Assembly: GCA_022773965.1 (NCBI GenBank)
Contig: JALFNQ010000106.1
Span: 1 to 32,077 of the forward strand
Source: Lachnospiraceae bacterium
Lineage (GTDB): Bacteria; Bacillota; Clostridia; Lachnospirales; Lachnospiraceae
Length of the DNA stretch: 32,077 bases
Direction: 5' to 3'
Below, piece by piece: positions 14,039-22,249 of this stretch. Positions within the stretch are counted from its first letter, which is position 1; each line of letters opens with the position of its first letter. Below the pieces are notes generated by a model. It did no database searches. It was not told where the DNA came from and was given only the letters and a program-made list of their open reading frames with translations. The position numbers and the translations under genes were made by a program.

Positions 14039-15628
14039 ATGCCGCAAACTACACTCGATAAAATTGTTCAAAGTAAACGCATGCCTGTTCTTTTCATTGG
14101 ATCTGGCATATCCAAAAGATATTTATACAGATATCCTGACTGGAATGAGCTGCTTACATTATCTTATCGAAAAATAAATGACGATCCATTCCAGCTTCAA
14201 AAATATAAGGATCAACTCGTACGTCAAGGATTAACTGATTTTGAAGTTAATACAAAATTGGCGACAATCATAGAAAATCAATTTAATGAAGCATTTTTCG
14301 ATCGAAAAATTAAACTTGACCGTGTTAAGAATCCAAAATGGGTTCAAAGAGGCACTTCGCCTTACAAAATGTTTCTTTCAAAATTTTTCAAAAATATGAC
14401 TATTTACCACTCTGAAAAAACTAATGATGAGATAGCTAAATTTAGGGCGTTAAAAAATAAAATATCTGCTGTTATCACAACGAATTATGACTTATTTCTT
14501 GAGAAGCATATTTTCTCAACAGATTTTAAAGTATTTGTTCATCAGAATGAACTCTTTTCTTCTGATAGTTACAATATTGCTGAAATCTATAAAATTCATG
14601 GAAGTGTATCCGATGCTGACTCAATAGTAATAACAGATTCTGACTATTCGCGTTTTGCAGAATCCCGTAAATTGATTATTGCAAAAATGCTCACCCTGTT
14701 TGCCGAATCCCCGATCATCTTTCTCGGTTATTCTTTTACAGACGAAAATGTACAACTTATAATTTCAGAGTTTCTTGGATGTCTTACTTCAAGAGAACTT
14801 GATCATATAGATGAGCATTTTATCTTTATTAGCTATAAGAAGAATGAAAATGATTTGAAAGAAATAAAACGCACTATAACAACTAAAAATGGAGTTGATA
14901 TTCCTATTACAGAAATTCAAACAGATAACTACTCTCTTGTTTATGATATTTTGAATCGTATTACTCCTGGAATATCACCTATCAGAATTCGTGAGACGCG
15001 TAAAATAGTAAAAACGATTGTAGATCAGAGTGTCGCATCGGCAGATGCATCCTCTATCATTGTTGGTTTAGATGACCTTTCAAATATAGATTTATCAAAC
15101 AAACCATTGGCTGTCGCAATTGGTTACAGAGAAAGCATTTTAAACAAATATGGCTATGGTATGCTCGCAGATGATATGATTTTTGAGGACATTTTATTAG
15201 GCAATAAACACTTTGATCCTAATAACATGTGTTTAGAACGATTTAAGTCTATTCCATATAATCGTTTACTTCCGGTATTTAAATACGTAGCTTCAGCTAC
15301 AGAGAATATTACAGTAAATGAAAAATTGCAAATATATATTAGTACACATGACACAAAAGATAAAATTATTCCATCTAACATAAAGAAGCAGGTGAATTCC
15401 TTGCCTGTAATCAATGAATACGAACAGTTACTTGCTGAGATAAATACCATACCTGATGTTAATAAAAAAGCAGGAATTTTACTTAAGAATCTTGATTCTT
15501 TCAGTGTGGATCAGATACGTGATATATGCATACAATTATTCCAATATGATAGAACTTCAAGCATGCGTTCTACTCACTTTAAAAGATGCGTAATGTATAT
15601 AGATTTGCTAGAAAATCATATAAACTAA
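14039..15628 (+). CDS. SIR2-family NAD-processing protein, probable defence effector
   Basis: A 529-aa protein. The N-terminal SIR2-like Rossmann domain (about 10-290) has GSGIS (21-25), ITTNYDLFLEKH (146-157), IHGS with His187 at the catalytic position, and FLGYSFTDENV (228-238). The C-terminal 240 residues are helical, without a recognised domain, and probably sense a trigger. AAAGGAGG sits 11 nt before the ATG. The gene is much more AT-rich than the recombinase next to it, suggesting separate acquisition. Phage-borne SIR2 proteins of this kind typically degrade NAD+ on infection by a rival phage (as in Thoeris, DSR and Avs5), but which trigger applies here is unknown. Confidence 0.8.
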   Translation: MPQTTLDKIVQSKRMPVLFIGSGISKRYLYRYPDWNELLTLSYRKINDDPFQLQKYKDQLVRQGLTDFEVNTKLATIIENQFNEAFFDRKIKLDRVKNPKWVQRGTSPYKMFLSKFFKNMTIYHSEKTNDEIAKFRALKNKISAVITTNYDLFLEKHIFSTDFKVFVHQNELFSSDSYNIAEIYKIHGSVSDADSIVITDSDYSRFAESRKLIIAKMLTLFAESPIIFLGYSFTDENVQLIISEFLGCLTSRELDHIDEHFIFISYKKNENDLKEIKRTITTKNGVDIPITEIQTDNYSLVYDILNRITPGISPIRIRETRKIVKTIVDQSVASADASSIIVGLDDLSNIDLSNKPLAVAIGYRESILNKYGYGMLADDMIFEDILLGNKHFDPNNMCLERFKSIPYNRLLPVFKYVASATENITVNEKLQIYISTHDTKDKIIPSNIKKQVNSLPVINEYEQLLAEINTIPDVNKKAGILLKNLDSFSVDQIRDICIQLFQYDRTSSMRSTHFKRCVMYIDLLENHIN

Positions 15629-15689
15629 ATGAGAAAAAGCTGGCAGACATTTTCTGGTACACACCAGAAACACCACCAGCTTATCTCAT
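15629..15689 (+). other. Nested stem-loops after the SIR2 gene
   Basis: The outer stem pairs ATGAGA/AAGCTGG (15629-15634, 15637-15643) with CCAGCTT/TCTCAT (15676-15682, 15684-15689). Inside it TTTCTGGT (15651-15658) pairs with ACCAGAAA (15663-15670) around ACAC. The structure begins directly at the SIR2 stop codon. It could stabilise the mRNA, be part of a terminator, or be a recombinase accessory site. Confidence 0.4.
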
Positions 15690-15697
15690 AAATATTT

Positions 15698-15727
15698 AAG
15701 AACATTTCTGCTCTATGTTCTTTTGTT
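15698..15727 (+). terminator. Rho-independent terminator of the SIR2 gene
   Basis: AAGAACAT (15698-15705) pairs with ATGTTCTT (15715-15722), followed by TTGTTTTA. Stem of 8 bp with a T-rich tail; it lies 70 nt after the SIR2 stop. Confidence 0.55.
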
Positions 15728-15738
15728 TTATGTGATGT

Positions 15739-15757
15739 ATCAACATTTATTGTTGAT
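15739..15757. repeat. Palindrome upstream of the recombinase gene
   Basis: ATCAACA-TTTAT-TGTTGAT, perfect 7-bp arms, within a longer imperfect repeat (TGTGA at 15731 and TCACA at 15762). It resembles the TTCAAC/GTTGAA site by the repressor but with wider spacing. Possible operator for recombinase expression. Confidence 0.4.
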
Positions 15758-15904
15758 TTAGTCACATGGATATTATAAAAGTAAACTTCTTTCTTGTCAA
15801 TATGTAATTTGATTGTTCTACATAACAAAGTCTATCACAATAAACAGAACACATATTTTACTCAGGATATTGTTTTTGTGCTCATTTATAGAAAGGATGG
15901 TATT

Positions 15905-17398
15905 ATGAAAGACAACGAACTATCCAACATCCTCGACCGCAAGACCGGCGCCATCTACATCCGCGTGTCCACCGATCGCCAGGAGGAGCTCTCTCCGGAT
16001 GCGCAGCGGCGTCTCTTACTGGATTACGCAAAGGAGCATAACATTGATGTGCCTGCGGAGTACATCTTTCAGGACAATGGCATCTCTGGCCGGCAGGCGA
16101 AAAAGCGTCCTGCTTTCCAGAACATGATCGCCCTGGCAAAGTCCAAGGAGCATCCGATCGACACGATCATCGTCTGGAAGTTCTCCCGATTTGCCAGAAA
16201 TCAGGAGGAGTCCATCGTTTACAAGTCATTGCTGAAGAAAAACGATGTTGATGTCGTGAGTATCAGCGAGCCTCTGGTTGATGGTCCGTTTGGATCGCTG
16301 ATCGAGCGCATCATTGAGTGGATGGATGAATACTACTCCATCCGGCTCTCCGGTGAGGTTATGCGTGGCATGACGGAGAACGCCATGCGCGGCAACTACC
16401 AGAGCGATGCCCCGATCGGCTACCGCTCTCCCGGCGGTGGCAATCCCCCGGTAATCGATCCGGATACTGTTCAGATTCCCATCATGATCAAAGATCTGTT
16501 CCTGTCAGGCTCCACAACGCTCCAGATTGCACGCAGACTCAATGACCTCGGCTATCAGACCAAGCGTGGCAACCTGTGGGATGCACGCGGCGTGCGCTAC
16601 GTGCTGGAGAATCCGTTTTATGCAGGGAAATCCCGGTGGAACTACACGGAACGCGGCAGACGCTTAAAACCGACAGACGAAGTCATCTACGCAGACGGCA
16701 ACTGGGAGCCGATCTGGGACGATGATACCGTACATGAGATCCAACAGCGGCTCGCCATGAATATGCGCAAGGTAAAGTCCAGAGATGTATCCACCGCCAA
16801 ACACTGGTTGAGCGGGCTGCTCATCTGCTCTTCCTGTGGATCCACAATGGCATTCGGCGGTGCAACCAACCGACGCGGATTCCAATGCTGGAAGTATGCG
16901 AAGGGACAATGCAATGAATCTCATTTTATCAGCACAAAACAGATTGAAGCACTTGTCATCGGGTATCTGGAGCAGGTGACGGTGGCAAATGACATCTCCT
17001 ACTCGGTCATCGCTGCAGCAGCTTCCGACAACGGCAGCCGTCTCGCAGAGCTGGAGCGTCAGCTGCAGAAAATAGATGCTAAGGAAAAGCGCATCAAGGC
17101 AGCCTACCAGAACGGAATCGATACTTTAGAAGAATATAAGGCTAATAAGGATGCGCTGAACAACGAGCGACGGATCATAGATGACAGCATCCGGGAATTG
17201 ACTCCGTCAGATGATGTGCAGGACAAAGAGCTGCTTGACCAAAAGATGCGCCAGAATATCTCCGATCTGCTCTGTGTCATAAAGGATGATTCGATTGATT
17301 ATGTCAGAAAAGGGAATATGATGAGAAATGTGGTTGATCACATTGTATTCAACAGAAAAGAAACTAGTCTTGATGTGTTCTTAAAGCTCGTAATCTAA
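15905..17398 (+). CDS. Large serine recombinase (integrase of the element)
   Basis: A 497-aa large serine recombinase. The N-terminal resolvase domain begins AIYIRVSTDRQEELSPDAQ with nucleophile Ser22 and continues through WKFSRFARN. A recombinase domain follows (GYRSPGGG ... QIARRLNDLGYQTKRGNLWD), then a zinc-ribbon (CSSCGSTMAFGG ... FQCWKYAKGQC), a coiled coil (about 385-450) and a C-terminal tail. AAAGGATG lies before the ATG at 15905; the longer upstream frame has no site. It catalyses attP x attB integration and, with a directionality factor, excision. Its stop is followed within 40 nt by the interrupted catalase frame, as expected for an integrase next to an attachment site. GC content is visibly higher than in the SIR2 gene. 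Confidence 0.92.
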   Translation: MKDNELSNILDRKTGAIYIRVSTDRQEELSPDAQRRLLLDYAKEHNIDVPAEYIFQDNGISGRQAKKRPAFQNMIALAKSKEHPIDTIIVWKFSRFARNQEESIVYKSLLKKNDVDVVSISEPLVDGPFGSLIERIIEWMDEYYSIRLSGEVMRGMTENAMRGNYQSDAPIGYRSPGGGNPPVIDPDTVQIPIMIKDLFLSGSTTLQIARRLNDLGYQTKRGNLWDARGVRYVLENPFYAGKSRWNYTERGRRLKPTDEVIYADGNWEPIWDDDTVHEIQQRLAMNMRKVKSRDVSTAKHWLSGLLICSSCGSTMAFGGATNRRGFQCWKYAKGQCNESHFISTKQIEALVIGYLEQVTVANDISYSVIAAAASDNGSRLAELERQLQKIDAKEKRIKAAYQNGIDTLEEYKANKDALNNERRIIDDSIRELTPSDDVQDKELLDQKMRQNISDLLCVIKDDSIDYVRKGNMMRNVVDHIVFNRKETSLDVFLKLVI

Positions 17399-17450
17399 TG
17401 GCTTTTCTAATTTTCTTGTATGTTATCTGTTACTGCAATACGGCGGCCCA
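17399..17450. other. Right attachment junction of the element
   Basis: The recombinase stop is at 17396-17398. From about 17433 the plus-strand frame reads LQYGGPDGEMSASMRYLAQR, the conserved N-terminal part of CotJC-type manganese catalases, whose first 25-30 residues are missing. The crossover therefore lies between these points, probably within TACGGCGGCCC. The partner junction with the 5' part of the gene must be left of this window, so the exact core cannot be read here. Confidence 0.65.
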
Positions 17451-17966
17451 GACGGGGAAATGTCCGCGTCCATGCGCTATCTCGCACAACGCTATACAAT
17501 GCCGGTAAAAAGAGTTGGCGGTCTTTTGACCGATATTGGTACAGAGGAATTAAACCATATGGAAATGATCTGTGCCATGGTCTATCAGCTGACCAGAAAC
17601 CTAACCCCGGAACAGGTAAAGGCTTCCGGCTTTGACGCTTATTATATCGATCACACGACCGGCCTTTGGCCACAAGCCGCAGGCGGACTGCCGCAGAATG
17701 CGATTGAATATCAATCAAAGGGTGATGCTTTGACGGATCTGTACGAGGATCTGGCGGCAGAACAAAAGGCCCGTACCGTTTACGATAACCTGCTTCGCAT
17801 TATCGATGATCCTGATGTCCGTGAACCCTTAAAATTCTTACGTGCCCGGGAAATCGTTCATTTCCAGCGCTTCGGTGAAGCGTTAGAAATGACGAAAGAC
17901 AGCTTAAACTGCAAGAATTACTACTTCTTTAATCCGGAATTTGATAAGCAGATATCTGCAAAATAG
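17433..17966 (+). pseudogene. cotJC: Manganese catalase (CotJC-like), 3' fragment cut by the element
   Basis: The frame encodes the ferritin-like di-manganese catalase from about residue 28 to the end. LLTDIGTEELNHMEMI carries metal-ligand Glu/His residues, LYEDLAAEQKARTVYDNLL follows, then REIVHFQRFGEALEMTK. CotJC proteins are spore-coat manganese catalases in Bacillus and are widespread in clostridia. Only the first ATG inside the fragment (17460) could start translation, leaving a truncated protein lacking an early metal-ligand segment. The frame runs intact up to the recombinase, so precise excision would restore the gene. Confidence 0.85.
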
Positions 17967-17973
17967 CTAGATA

Positions 17974-18007
17974 AAGGGCCTTCGCAAACGCGAGGGCCCT
18001 CTATTTT
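17974..18007. terminator. Bidirectional terminator between cotJC and the binding-protein gene
   Basis: AGGGCCTTCG (17975-17984) pairs with CGCGAGGGCCCT around a short CAAA loop, followed by CTATTTTT. It ends the catalase fragment on the plus strand and lies 18 nt after the minus-strand binding-protein stop at 18026. Confidence 0.75.
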
Positions 18008-18025
18008 TCATATTACGATTTCAGA

Positions 18026-19150
18026 TTAGTCATACAGATTTGGAGCAATAGACGCATCTTCCATGTTGTCCGCATTGTACCAATATCCCTCAGTAGAAAC
18101 ATCATCCACGGTCTCGCCGCTTGCAATTGCGTACAGATTCTGAACGGTTGTGACACCCATTGCGAAAGGAGACTGGGTAACTGCACCATACATCTTGCCA
18201 TCGTTGATCGCACCCTTGATGACAGAACCAGCATCGAAACCAGCCGCTAATATGGAAGTCTCAGGATCAGTTCCTAATACATTTAGTTTTTCGTTAGCGG
18301 TTAAGATACCCTCAGCTGCTACCTGATTAGAGCCAAACATACCAATTGTATCTGCCTTGTTCATGATAAAAGATGCCTCATCGGCGCATAACCCAACCGT
18401 TGTCTGCGCTGGAACTGCAGCCTCGATAATGATGTCTGCATCTACTGCTTCAACGACCTCAGCCTTTACACCGTCCACATACTTGTCATGTCCTATAACT
18501 GCTACAGTCTTGCCATCAGCCGCCGCTAACTCAGCAAACCTGTCGATAAATCCAAGACCACGGTTAACAATCGACTCAGAAGTAGCATCCTGATTTACTT
18601 CACCGATACGCACAAGCGCGTTAGCTGCTTTGATCTCAGCCCTTAATCCAGCGTAAAGATTCTCAGCCGCAATAGCTCCCGCGTGATAGTTGTCAGTTGC
18701 TACAGTTGCATAAACAGATCCTTCCGGAGCTTTCGGGATAGCAGAGTCGAAGCATACCACAGGAATCCCCTTATCCATAGCCGACTGTAAAGAATCAAGG
18801 CATGCATCCTGATCACAAGCCGCAAGACCGATACCATCAACACCATCACCTTTAATCACATTGTTCAGTATGTTCACCTGATCAACGATATCAGACTCAG
18901 CGTTTGGTCCGATACAGTTGGCAGTAACGCCCAACTCTTCTGCCGCCTGCTCGACTCCCTTAACAACTGCCTGCCAGTAAGAAGACTGATAAGACTTCAC
19001 GATGATCTCAAAATGATAATCTTTTCCGCCAATGATATCAAGAGTATCTTCTGCCGGATCATATGCTTCTGTATCTCTTTCACCACATCCAACGAACATG
19101 GTTAATGCCATTGCTACGCATAACAAGCTCGCTAAAACTCTCTTTTTCAT
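18026..19150 (-). CDS. Sugar-type ABC solute-binding lipoprotein (Peripla_BP_4)
   Basis: A 374-aa secreted lipoprotein. Its signal peptide ends in FVGC with lipidated Cys22. A type-I periplasmic binding fold of the ribose/galactose/AI-2 class follows: FEIIVKSYQSSYWQAVVKG, GVDGIGLAACDQD, IPVVCFDSAIP, YATVATDNYHAG and AAEGILTAN. The ATG at 19150 follows GGGAG; the longer frame upstream covers an untranslated leader with a repeated RNA-like element. No permease or ATPase gene is nearby, so either it feeds a distant transporter or it is a sensor partner, possibly for the hybrid kinase upstream on the same strand. The ligand is not evident. Confidence 0.85.
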   Translation of the reverse strand: MKKRVLASLLCVAMALTMFVGCGERDTEAYDPAEDTLDIIGGKDYHFEIIVKSYQSSYWQAVVKGVEQAAEELGVTANCIGPNAESDIVDQVNILNNVIKGDGVDGIGLAACDQDACLDSLQSAMDKGIPVVCFDSAIPKAPEGSVYATVATDNYHAGAIAAENLYAGLRAEIKAANALVRIGEVNQDATSESIVNRGLGFIDRFAELAAADGKTVAVIGHDKYVDGVKAEVVEAVDADIIIEAAVPAQTTVGLCADEASFIMNKADTIGMFGSNQVAAEGILTANEKLNVLGTDPETSILAAGFDAGSVIKGAINDGKMYGAVTQSPFAMGVTTVQNLYAIASGETVDDVSTEGYWYNADNMEDASIAPNLYD

Positions 19151-19235
19151 TTCATTCTCCCAACGTAACTGTTCAGTACCTTCACAGTTCTGATGCGGAA
19201 ATCCATGAAAATCGTCTTCGACGATAGGATTTCCA

Positions 19236-19294
19236 CACACCTGAATCATATTCTCACGATCTACGCGGTTCCGCTCCAATCTGATCTGAACAGA
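19236..19294 (-). other. Repeated structured leader element, copy A
   Basis: On the minus strand: TCTGTTCAG, a variable 27-nt part containing a GCGG/CCGC hairpin, then a 23-nt box (CGTGAGAA ... ATGATTCAGGTGTG). The same three-part arrangement occurs at 29356-29415 with 22 of 23 box positions identical. In this copy it is followed by a long hairpin (ATCGTC-GAA-GACGAT within GGAAATCC/GGATTTCC). CTGAACAG just before the ribosome site of the binding-protein gene could pair with CTGTTCAG of the element. Confidence 0.5.
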
Positions 19295-19351
19295 TACCTA
19301 CCAACTATAGTTTTTTGTTAATCTGTACTCCCATACCTGAGATTGTTGTTG

Positions 19352-19858
19352 TTATTCAAAAGCTTCTTTAATACTGTCATAATGCAGGAAAATGCCTTCC
19401 CCTGCAAATGCCCGGATCTGATCCACATCCGCCAGCATCCAGCCGTCTGTCTCCTCCATCTGTAAATGGAGATCTGCTTCTGTAAAATCACCGGTAAATC
19501 GGTAAATATCCACAAAGTAATTATCCTTTTCCTCCGGATTATCTCTCCGATAGGAAAACAGATAACCGCCTTCCCAACCGGACACATCCAGCCCTGTCTC
19601 CTCGCGCACTTCACGCAGGACAGCCGTGCGTGAATCCTCGCCAGCCATCACACCGCCGCCGGATACCTCCCACCAGCCTGGAGCCCAGGACTTTGTCTTC
19701 ACGCGTTTTGTGATCAGATACCGTCCATCCGTGTGACGTACAACACCCAGCACGGTCAGATGGTAATCGCCCGGCTTCATGTTCCAGTCATTCCGTTTCA
19801 TTGTCCTTCCGGTCAATTGTTTCTTTTCATCGTAGATATCCCATAATTCATCTTTCAT
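19352..19858 (-). CDS. NUDIX hydrolase
   Basis: A 168-aa protein with a complete Nudix box at 68-90 (GGVMAGEDSRTAVLREVREE then TGL). Its opening DIYDEKKQLTGRTMKR places it in the isopentenyl-diphosphate-isomerase-like/YfcD group of NUDIX enzymes, whose substrates are usually unknown nucleoside diphosphate derivatives. It follows the hybrid kinase by 16 nt on the same strand, so it is probably the last gene of the aconitase-X operon. No membrane segment. Confidence 0.9.
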   Translation of the reverse strand: MKDELWDIYDEKKQLTGRTMKRNDWNMKPGDYHLTVLGVVRHTDGRYLITKRVKTKSWAPGWWEVSGGGVMAGEDSRTAVLREVREETGLDVSGWEGGYLFSYRRDNPEEKDNYFVDIYRFTGDFTEADLHLQMEETDGWMLADVDQIRAFAGEGIFLHYDSIKEAFE

Positions 19859-19874
19859 TTCCTGTTTTCTCCTA

Positions 19875-21800
19875 TTACATCCATTTCATAAATACTTCTT
19901 TTAAGCGTTCCAGAGACAACGGCTTGACGATATAATCATCCATTCCTGCCCTTTTTGCGGTCTCGATATCCTCACCGGAAGACAGCGCCGTCATTGCCAC
20001 GATGGGCAGTCGTTTGACATCATCCCGCTTCATATTGCGGATCATGCGCGTCGCAATGTAGCCGTCCATGACAGGCATCTGAATATCCATCAATATAAGA
20101 TCGAAATAGCCCTCGGGAACTTCCGTCATGCGAAGCACCGCCTGTTGTCCATTGCTCACCGCTTCAGCTGCTATTCCCGCCATTCCAAGTACTTCTGAAG
20201 CGACCTCGCTGCTCAGTTCATGATCTTCGACAACCAGAACTCGTTTGTCAGAATATTTCTCGTTACAAAAATCCTCCACCCGTATCTCATTTTTAACCAT
20301 ACGCGTAGCTACACCTTCTGCGCGTTTCTGAAGCTTCAGGCTGATGGTCACGCTGAATTTTGATCCCGTTTCCGGCTCACTCTCCACCTGAATCGAACCA
20401 TTCATCAGCTCCACGATATTCTTTACGATCGGCAGTCCGAGACCCATACCTCTGATCGCACCGGTTCTCTCATCATCTGACACCCGCTCGAAGGGTTCAA
20501 AAATACGCGCGATCGTTTCCTGTGTCATACCGATTCCATTATCCTCAAAAACAAATGAATATCTTCCCGCATACCTGATCTCAGAAGGAAGCTCTGTGAT
20601 CGTCACACGGATCATACCGCCTTTCGGTGTATATTTCACGGAATTCTCAATAATATTCATAAAAATCGCCCGTACGCGCTGTGGCGAACCTACCACATAC
20701 TCATGCACCAGGCGCTTCACATCTACGATCAGCTGATGATTTCTGGCTTCTGCCGCCGGTCGAAGCTCTGCGATCGTCCGATTAATGAGCTCTGCCAGCT
20801 GGAAATTTTCCTCTGTCAGATCCAATCGTCCTGACTCAATCTGACTCATATCCAATACATCATTGAGCATCGCCAGCAACTGTTTGCTGGATGCATCAAT
20901 CTTGGCAAGTGCTTCCCTGACACGATCCGGCTCGCTAATATGCGCCTCCGCAATCGCGGTCATTCCAATAATACCATTCATGGGAGTCCGGATATCATGT
21001 GACATACGCGACAAAAAGACCTTTTTCGCTGCTATGGCAGCATCTGCGCGCTCTGACTCCATCGCCAGCAGCTGCTGGTGCTCTTCCAGCTGTGCCTGCT
21101 GGTTCATAAGCGAATCCTGTATCTGATTCAGGCAGCTTCCCATCTGCCGGATCTCGTCAAAATCCGTCCTGCTTACTGAAAATGATACATCTTTTTCACC
21201 ATCAGCAAGCCGGCGGATCGCCTCTCCCAGCTGTGTCAGCGGGCGGGCAATATGATCATTTGCATATCTGGCGATACTAATGCTGAGTACCAGCAGAAAT
21301 ACCACCACGATAAACGGCATCATGATAGTCGGTGCGCGCAGCGGCTGATAGATCGTTCTCTGGCTTTTCATGTATCCATACAATAGATCCTCATACTCAT
21401 AAAACACGCCGTAGTAAGTCGCATGATCAATTGTAATGTGCATGCCGGCGCCATGTTTCTCATATTCTGCCCGAGAACAGCCCAGCTGCTCCAGTGTCTT
21501 TCCCACCAGCTGCTTTGATGTTGCCCCGAGCACATTTCCCGTCTGCGCATCCGCAATCAGCATCATGGAATCATCATCCAGTTCTGCCAGCGAAAGGATC
21601 CGCTCCCATTTGGAATCATCTTGAAGATCAGCAAGATTTTCAAGTTTTACGATCCTTGCAAGCTGCCCGATGATAATATCAGATTTCTGCACAACCTGTC
21701 TTTGCAGAGAGAGTAGCTGTGTCACCTGCCCAAACAGCATGTATATCACAAACGACATCATGAACGCCACTGCGATACGTCTGTTAATCTTTGTTTTCAT
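19875..21800 (-). CDS. Hybrid sensor histidine kinase (HAMP-HisKA-HATPase-REC)
   Basis: A 641-aa protein. TM1 (about 9-27) and TM2 (155-178) flank an extracytoplasmic sensor of roughly 125 residues, followed by HAMP (about 176-230). The HisKA box SHDIRTPMNG has phospho-acceptor His268; the HATPase has N box Asn386 (NIIENSVKYTP), DNGIGM and GLGLPIV; a C-terminal receiver has Asp572 in LILMDIQMPVMDG and Lys in the IVKPLS motif. No DNA-binding output is present in it or next to it, so the phosphate must pass to a distant partner. Its start overlaps the AcnX small-subunit stop by 4 nt, tying it to that metabolic operon. Confidence 0.93.
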   Translation of the reverse strand: MKTKINRRIAVAFMMSFVIYMLFGQVTQLLSLQRQVVQKSDIIIGQLARIVKLENLADLQDDSKWERILSLAELDDDSMMLIADAQTGNVLGATSKQLVGKTLEQLGCSRAEYEKHGAGMHITIDHATYYGVFYEYEDLLYGYMKSQRTIYQPLRAPTIMMPFIVVVFLLVLSISIARYANDHIARPLTQLGEAIRRLADGEKDVSFSVSRTDFDEIRQMGSCLNQIQDSLMNQQAQLEEHQQLLAMESERADAAIAAKKVFLSRMSHDIRTPMNGIIGMTAIAEAHISEPDRVREALAKIDASSKQLLAMLNDVLDMSQIESGRLDLTEENFQLAELINRTIAELRPAAEARNHQLIVDVKRLVHEYVVGSPQRVRAIFMNIIENSVKYTPKGGMIRVTITELPSEIRYAGRYSFVFEDNGIGMTQETIARIFEPFERVSDDERTGAIRGMGLGLPIVKNIVELMNGSIQVESEPETGSKFSVTISLKLQKRAEGVATRMVKNEIRVEDFCNEKYSDKRVLVVEDHELSSEVASEVLGMAGIAAEAVSNGQQAVLRMTEVPEGYFDLILMDIQMPVMDGYIATRMIRNMKRDDVKRLPIVAMTALSSGEDIETAKRAGMDDYIVKPLSLERLKEVFMKWM

Positions 21801-22249
21801 CTGTCAGCTTCCACCTCAACCACTCCGTTTTCCTTAACTGTAATTGTCATATCATCCTTCACGTATGTGAGAAATTCTTCTCCCAGCGAATCAATCACAG
21901 GCATTTTTTCCTGATCCAGCCATACATCCTGTAAGATTGCACCGGCTGCTGCCAGCGAATCGATAGGCTCAGAAAACAAAAGGCATGCCGGCTGTCTGTG
22001 CATGGCACAGGCACAGTACAATACCAGACCTCCCGTCGTCGAACCGATGGTTCTCGGCAGACAAAGTGCCTTTCCTGCCATCTGTTTTCCGTACAGATCC
22101 GGATTATTCTGATCACCACAGGTAGCCGACTTATCGCCAAACTGCAATGCTTTCTGAAAAGACGCCAGCGTATTGAGGCCTCCGTGAGAAACCAGCGCCT
22201 TTGCACTCGCCGTTCCACTTGCAACGACTCTTCCTGTAAACGTTTTCAT
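21797..22249 (-). CDS. Aconitase X small (swivel) subunit, DUF126
   Basis: A 150-aa protein of the DUF126/AcnX swivel type, with GKQMAGKALCLPRTIGSTTG (about 54-73), where LPxxxGSxxG is the conserved active-site loop. In bacterial and archaeal AcnX enzymes this small part joins the large subunit to form a hydro-lyase (cis-3-hydroxy-L-proline dehydratase in bacteria, mevalonate 5-phosphate dehydratase in archaea). It overlaps the large-subunit gene by 4 nt and the kinase gene by 4 nt. The substrate here is not decided by sequence alone. Confidence 0.88.
   Translation of the reverse strand: MKTFTGRVVASGTASAKALVSHGGLNTLASFQKALQFGDKSATCGDQNNPDLYGKQMAGKALCLPRTIGSTTGGLVLYCACAMHRQPACLLFSEPIDSLAAAGAILQDVWLDQEKMPVIDSLGEEFLTYVKDDMTITVKENGVVEVEADR

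Noticed and set aside
15794-15904. Upstream extension of the recombinase frame
   Set aside because: The ribosome site AAAGGATG fits ATG 15905, and recombinase homology starts only after it.
19151-19279. N-terminal extension of the binding-protein frame up to 19279
   Set aside because: The signal peptide and ribosome site place the start at 19150; the extension covers the structured leader repeated at 29356-29415.
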